Shown here: piece after piece, positions 58,171 through 64,000 of the stretch
Layout of the letters: each line of letters opens with the position of its first letter
Position numbering within the stretch: position 1 is the first letter of the stretch
Assembly (NCBI RefSeq): GCF_011397635.1
Contig: NC_064775.1
Span: 12,488,952-12,552,951, forward strand
Length of the DNA stretch: 64,000 nt
From: Epinephelus fuscoguttatus
Taxonomy: Eukaryota; Chordata; Actinopteri; Perciformes; Serranidae
Direction: 5' to 3'
Made by a program: the position numbers and the translations under genes
Notes under the pieces: model-generated
What the model was told of the DNA's origin: nothing
Database searches by the model: none
What the model saw: only the letters and a program-made list of their open reading frames with translations

Positions 58171-60307
58171 CAAGAGAAGACAAGACAGAGGTAGATGGAG
58201 TTAGTGGAAATATCTCATCACGTCTTCTTACACGCACATATTATTAAGTGCCATAGGATAAGCATTTGCATCCATTTGCATAAAACTGTCAAGCAAATTG
58301 TACTCAAATTTTTTTGACAAATAACATACAAATGTGGTGCTACACTTCTTTAAGCGTTGCCGTTACCATCTGTCAGCAAGTTAAACAGTGCGAAATCGGC
58401 GATAGGAATGTTTCGCACAACATCCAAAAATTACTCTATGGCGCTACTAGTGGTCAAAACTCCACATGGCACTTTTAATATTTTAACATAAACATTCCAA
58501 AGCTGCGTAAATATGCATTTCACTAATCCAATTCCTTGACTAGTCTGCAGATCACTATTCAAACTACAGCAAATCAGCTTAATTGTGGGACCGTGGGTAA
58601 GAAAAATTCTGCCTGAGTACTACATAAAACTTCTTTGAATAAAAGAGCAGCTAATGTATAAATTATTCTGAGGAGAAACAGGTGAGTGGAGATATTCAAG
58701 AGCTCCTTTCTACTTGATTGTGAAAGCAGAAACAGTGAGTAAACCCCTGTTGGTAGCCTGATTATTTTCCCACAAACAACACTGGTGCCAACAATGCAGA
58801 ACTTTGAGCCAGCTGACATGAGAGGTCTGAGAGAATAGTCTTATTACTGTACAGTGTGAACTCATTCAGACTCAGATTAAGCTGCGTTTCTGTGCCACAA
58901 TAACAAGGAGACACTGGGAAAAGCAGCTTGGGTAAAAAAAACAGTGAGTGCTGCACACACAGGTTAAATTGGAGGGATTTGGCAGGTCTTAATGTGATTG
59001 TTTTATATGTGTTTAGTATGAATTTGGTTCATTAAAGCCATGATGAACTGCTCGCCCATTCACCTAAACCCATCCCAATCCTCTTGAGTTGTGGAGAGAT
59101 GGTGTGTCTCATTCTCTTAACACACCAGCTGTTTCGCCCGGGAAGCGCTTCGAAGGACGGCAAGGGGGGGCTGGAAGTAGGGGGCTGGTCGGTAATGGTT
59201 GTTATTACATAATCTATGATGAAGAGTGATGGGGGGCGGGGGTCTCCTGTCGTGCTGCCGTGTTGCTATGGACACACACTGAGCAGAGGAGGACCAGCTA
59301 GCAGCAGTGGCAGCTGATGCAGCCCTCATCATATATAGAGAGAGAAACCATACTGCATTTACAGTGCATTGGTAGTTAAGAAGGTTTTTGTGACTACTGT
59401 TGAAAGTCTAAGTGTGGAGGTGGGGTGGGGAGCATTGCAAGCATACAGAAGGAAGGATTTGCTTGAAGTCAGGGGGAGGGAGGGGCACTGGGTCAACTGG
59501 AAGCCTCCAGGAAGTGATTGTTACAGCTGAGGAGAGGGCTGCGCCACTAAATGTGTGTATGGGAAACAGGGAGTGGGGACGAAGGAGAGGCTTCCAGCAG
59601 GACAATATCCCCGCTGCAGTCATGTGTCAAGAAACCACAGGAGGATTACATGGTTGTCTTTGGGCTGGGAGAGTTCTATCAGTGCAGGGCTGATGAAACT
59701 CTTTAAAAAGCCGTCGGATAACCTCAAAAATGCACAGCGGTCGGGCTGAAAGCAAGGCTGTTTTTCTTAGTTCCTGAACAGTTGCCATTTTTGGAGCTAT
59801 CATCCAGTTTATGTATAAAGAAACAGCTTTAGAAAACACTATTTTACTATCTTAATTCTATTTCTACATGATAAATGATGAACAGAGAGGGATGGGGGGT
59901 AGGTGAGGACATTAGGGATGTTCTAAATCCTAAGATAAGTCTTTGTATATTATATAATTTACTCATTTACAGTGAACAGATACCCAGATATGGTTTTATA
60001 GACAATTTACAAACAGATTTCTGCTAATTTTAGCATGATGTGTGCTCAGTTATGATGAGCTGAGATCTGTAAAGGCTAAAGCAAACAAATGCCCACACCT
60101 TGCATTAGCCAGCTGCTGTCCGTGGAGTAGCCGCTGGCTCTCACTGATCTGCCCCTGGCCGTCTAATCTCGCCTGCAGAGGCTGTAATCTCATCTGGAGC
60201 CGTGGCTGGCTAAATGTGGGGAACGCTGGCCACGCAGTTATCTAGCAGCTAGCGCTTCTGTCTGGAACATCCCGGCCTACTTTAGCCCCCCTCCTGCCTG
60301 TGCCATA
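58171..60307. other. Gene body or intergenic DNA, no exon recognised
   Basis: 58.32-58.47 kb holds a probable dispersed repeat (GGCGCTACTAGTGGTCAAAA). 60.09-60.25 kb is GC-richer and open on the minus strand for over 60 codons (…RLQMRLQPLQARLDGQGQ…) before a donor-like GCAAG|GTGTGG, but lacks a pyrimidine tract before it. If the 58.2-kb exon is real this would be intron. Confidence 0.4.
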
Positions 60308-60329
60308 ACACACACACACACACACACAC
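60308..60329 (+). repeat. (CA)11 microsatellite
   Basis: Uninterrupted CA run. Confidence 0.95.
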
Positions 60330-61158
60330 GCTGCCTGGAAACTCTGACACAAGAGCCTGCGGTGTTACGTGCGCATGTTTGTTCTCTATATATCAAGTAA
60401 CATGGCATTTTGTAACTTGGCTTTTTGCAGCTGCTTTGTTAGGTTTGCAAGATCTCAGCTTCAATGCAGGTCTGATGCAGATGTAAATAAAGTATTCAAG
60501 AGCTTGTGTGTGTGTGTGTTTGAGCCAGTGTGCAGGGATGCAGCAACAATGGCTTGAACAATCAGATTGATGGCTAAAATCAGGTGTCACCTTTATGAAT
60601 GATGCCACACATGCCAGCACAAAATGTGACATGCAGAAAATCAAGTAGAGCCACATAGGCGCCACTTAGTAATGACGCTGGCTAAGATTCCAGCTGTGGA
60701 AAAAGTGGTATCAGTGTAGCCTTTATGCAAATGTCTAAGTCTCAGTGTGTGTGAGCAGCAGAGAGGCAAAAGAAATGTCTTCATTATTGATTTATCTGCA
60801 GATGTGGTCTATAAAATGTCAGAAAACACTTGAAACACAGAAAACAAGTGCCTGTAGCCCAAGATTATGTCATCAAAAATCACCTGACAGCCACATCTAC
60901 TGAGCATGCTCAGAGCGAGTTAGAGATGCATGGCTGTGCAGCTAGACCCCTTTCGCTCGCTGCACCCTCTAACATCACACACATCACAGGAAATGTAAGT
61001 AACACAGATATACGTAACATGCTCTGGGGGCATTTCGATCTGCCCACCACATCATCCCCGCGATGACATCACCCGCAATACTACTGACTGAATGACGTTA
61101 AGGGGAAGCAGGATTTGAGTAGATGGACACGAATGCTTCTAATCTGCCCGATGAATTA

Positions 61159-61178
61159 CACACACACACACACACACA
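61159..61178 (+). repeat. (CA)10 microsatellite
   Basis: Uninterrupted CA run. Confidence 0.95.
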
Positions 61179-61424
61179 TATGATGCTGATGGTCACGCTC
61201 TCTGCAGCCTGTGGGTGCGGCAGATGGTGGGCTGTCATTAGCGGAGGGATAGTGAGTAGGTAGGGATGTGTGTGTGCATGAGAAAGAGACATATAGTGGT
61301 ATGTATATGTTGACGTGCTAGTGCGGGCAAAGGGAAGGGAAATCAGTGTAATGAGTGTTTGCGTGTGTGTGAAGACAGGGCAGTGGCAGGTGTTTAACCC
61401 CCCTTTTCTCCCCCCCAACTACAT

Positions 61425-61444
61425 ACACACACACACACACACAC
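61425..61444 (+). repeat. (CA)10 microsatellite
   Basis: Uninterrupted CA run following CATA. Confidence 0.93.
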
Positions 61445-62224
61445 ATGCACACTTGTCCTACAGAGAGTGGCCATCTGCCACAAGCACTCAGGAGGGAGCC
61501 TCACAGCAGGACTCCTCCGGTCTTGGAGCCCCCTTTTCCTTTTTTACACTCCTCCCATCCCACCCTGACATATAAGTCTGACTGTAGTAAGAATAATCTC
61601 ACTGTGCAAAATCAAGCTTCTTGAATCGTCACAGAGGAAGCAGGAGCTCGTCGCCGCCGTTAGATAAAGGTATTAGTCAGACCGAGGAGCTGAAAACAGA
61701 GACGGCTGACTTGGCTAATCTGGGTCTGGTACAGAACATCCACCTGGCTGAGCTGCGGCTAGCCGGGGCTGCGAGAAGAGACGGGGAACTGAGGTTAGGG
61801 CAGAGGTAAACACCACCTCCAAGTCACATGGGCTGGCCCGCTGACAAAGCAAGAGGTAAACAAACACCTGACCCTTATGCCACACATTAGGACATCTAAG
61901 TTGACGCTAGGTGGAGTACCAAAAAAACACCACATCCAGCTGTCAGTAGCTTATGACTTCTGGGGTTTTGTTGACTGGAAGCAGTGCAGTCATGTTTCTT
62001 TCCAAAGGGGCTGTCACATGGGTCTGGGGGGCTAAATTCCAGTTAGGGGCTGACTGTTTTTACTTTCATCCTGACAAACACATATCTTCCTCCAGAGCAG
62101 TGGCATTCCACCAGTAGTTTTCATTCCAGCTAAACTACATTTCACTGGGAGGGTTAACTAAGATTAACTACTGTTTTTAAGAGGCTGTGGTGCTCATTTT
62201 TAAGATAGTGTGAGGGTAGTGGTA

Positions 62225-62650
62225 TCTCGTAAAACTAGTCAATGTAAGGCATCCATTAATAGCAACACTGTTGGCATGGCTTGTTGGGAGGGGGCTAAAT
62301 AATGCTACAAACAACTGGCGTGGCCATGTTCAAAGGAGTCCCCTGAACCCTCACCTCAAGATATCTGAATGAAAATGGGTTCTGTGGGTGCCCATGAGAT
62401 ACAGAACACATTATGGGATTGTTTTGAGCTCAAAGTGTTAACTGTACTGGCATCAGTCTATACACATCAGCTAATCGGTAATATTAATCGTTAAATAAGA
62501 TTCCAAAGTATATAACTATGTACCTATGAACTTCAACAGCATAAAAGAATCCCTTAAATTTAGTTATGGCTTTTGGTTTTGGTGCCACCCCAAGATTTTC
62601 AGTGGCCGCATCCAGCCAAAATTCCTGGGGGCGCCACTGCAACTGAGGTG
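62225..62650 (-). repeat. Dispersed repeat, copy B (inverted partner of 40.3-40.7 kb)
   Basis: Reverse order of the 40-kb copy: CGTGGCCATGTTCAAAGGAG, GAACTTCAACAGCATAAAAG, TTTTGGTTTTGGTGCCACCC and GGGGGCGCCACTGC. The match spans about 420 bp. Confidence 0.8.
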
Positions 62651-64000
62651 TTTGGCTGGAATTAAAAACCTGCAAGCCTTTTGGTCAGGATGGCACATGG
62701 TCCAGCGCACCAGTGCAACACCCTGATAGACACAAAACCAAAGCCCTCCTCCAGTGGGGCCCATCACCAAAACCCCCAGTGTTGCACTTTGACCTCCTTC
62801 ACCCCACTTCGCCACACAGCAGTGCAGTGGGACTGAGCATTCAGTAAACAAGCCATCGTGTCTGCCATCCTGCACTCCCAGAATGCACCTTGCTCGAAAG
62901 GGGGCCAGGGGGGCTCACCAATGAGTTTATTTGTTGCTTTAAAAAGCCAAAGCCCCTCCCCTCCTCTTTCTACTGAGCATACAAGGCTGCACTCCATCTC
63001 CCCCTCTCTGCTTGTCTTACTTCTGCTAAGTGAACAGCCTAATGAGGCAGAAGGGCAGTGGAGTGCACGTGCCATCCTGCTCCATTATGCACACATTCGT
63101 TCGCCCACAAACAGTCAGGCTCTGGAAAACAAAACAGGCCTCTCTCCCTCTTTCTCTCTCTGCACATCTCTGCCAAGTGCTCACAGATGCAGGCTACGCC
63201 ACTGGAAAGAAAAAAAGATCCCTAGAAGAAAAAAAACACGCCCTTACTGCTCTGCATGCGTACGTGCAACAGTCCACATGTATGTGCATGACTGTTTTCC
63301 CTCCCTCTCCCTGCTCAGTAACATCCAAGCTTTATTAGTATCATAAAAATGTTTGTACTCCATTAAAACATGAGTACAGAGCACGTGCGAACAGATGAAA
63401 ACAAACATGCTAGCACATGCTGTTGAGAGTAATTTTGCTGTAAATGAAATTTGTGAAAGGATGCAGCATCATTAACTCAGTTTACAGCCTGTTTAAATGC
63501 AAACAGGATGTCACTTTTAAAGAAGGCATAAAGGAAAACTGATTTTCCATACTGTGATGGCTGCTTGTGTTTGTATGTTCCTCTGTATTTACAAGAACAT
63601 CACACACTGTGCAAATAACAACAATGTTTAGAGCATTTTTTCTGTTGTATATGGAGTGAAACATAATATGGCGTCTCTCTCCACACACAGGGGCCATGTG
63701 GTGAAATAAAAGCCACTTTCTATTCAAATGGCCCGCAGCCGGGAAACAAAAACAGGCCCCTCTCACAGCAACTTTTCAAACCCGCACAGCCAGGAATGTG
63801 GACCGTGACATCCAGTTACCTGATGGCTGCATAGCAACTCTCCCACTTTGTTGTTTTCCCTCAGTGTGCCTGCAAGGACACAAACACATATCCACTTGTG
63901 CAGGGGCCTCACATGTCAGCATACAACCCCTCCTCCTGTGCCAACCCCTTTTACGTGCTCACAAACACATGTGAGCTCGCTGTGTCCTGTAAACGGCGCA
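62651..64000. other. No gene recognised at the right edge
   Basis: Frames of 94-162 codons at 62.76-63.35 kb occur on both strands across the same GC-richer DNA and resemble nothing known. A 50-nt minus-strand segment, 63,869-63,820, is bounded by a good acceptor (TGTCCTTGCAG) and donor (CAG|GTAACT) and could be a small exon. Confidence 0.4.

Larger units (their letters stand above)
60330..62224. other. No gene recognised; two further CA runs
   Basis: A plus-strand frame at 61,621-61,809 (ELKTETADLANLGLVQNIHL…) ends near a donor-like CAGAG|GTAAAC; its product is unrecognised and it lacks a convincing acceptor. The rest is featureless apart from microsatellites. Confidence 0.4.

Noticed and set aside
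60091..60250. Minus-strand exon encoding a Gln-rich coiled coil
   Set aside because: Open and ending at a donor-like site, but no pyrimidine tract or good acceptor precedes it, and no homologue is recognised.

Overview
This is a stretch of a ray-finned (teleost) fish nuclear genome. It is AT-rich and intron-rich, full of short dispersed repeats of the kinds seen across teleosts (Tc1 and hAT elements, tRNA-derived SINEs, 'GCTAAC'-rich repeats, CA/GT microsatellites). Two vertebrate genes on the minus strand can be read: NALF1 (FAM155A) and LIG4. The same two genes lie next to each other in the same orientation on human chromosome 13. No bacterial, plasmid or CRISPR features are present.

Layout. 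Positions 1-17,284 are most simply the start of NALF1 intron 1 (the gene reads right to left; exons 2 and 3 were not found and probably lie off the left edge). This part carries an intact-looking Tc1/mariner transposon (3,387-4,980), a SINE with perfect target-site duplications (10,739-10,892), a higher-order minisatellite (about 12.33-12.79 kb) and a GC-rich block with a perfect 23-bp inverted repeat just downstream of exon 1. NALF1 coding exon 1 is 17,965-17,285, with a CpG-rich promoter up to about 18.5 kb. LIG4 is complete: its coding sequence runs from 26,522 down to 23,295 in two exons split by a 480-bp intron, giving 915 residues. A 5' untranslated intron of about 2 kb leads to an ETS-containing promoter near 28.6 kb.

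From 28.7 to about 55 kb I see no convincing gene. This is a repeat-dense intergenic zone with a LINE reverse-transcriptase relic (33.6-34.6 kb), nested MITEs (35.2-35.6 kb), a hAT element inside another hAT-like element (42,275-43,531) and several microsatellites. ABHD13, the usual head-to-head partner of LIG4 in mammals, is not there. From about 55.07 to 58.17 kb the minus strand looks like the long 3' UTR and last splice acceptor of another gene whose body lies to the right; I could not identify it. A 27-bp minisatellite lies inside that stretch, and a short copy of it also sits in the LIG4 intron. The last 6 kb hold no gene I can defend.

The two recognised genes do unrelated jobs: LIG4 seals double-strand breaks in non-homologous end joining with XRCC4, and NALF1 is an accessory subunit of the NALCN sodium-leak channel. 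I found no evidence of a new multi-gene system. The most informative features are the structure of the mobile elements, the LIG4 gene structure and the unassigned 3' end at 55-58 kb.
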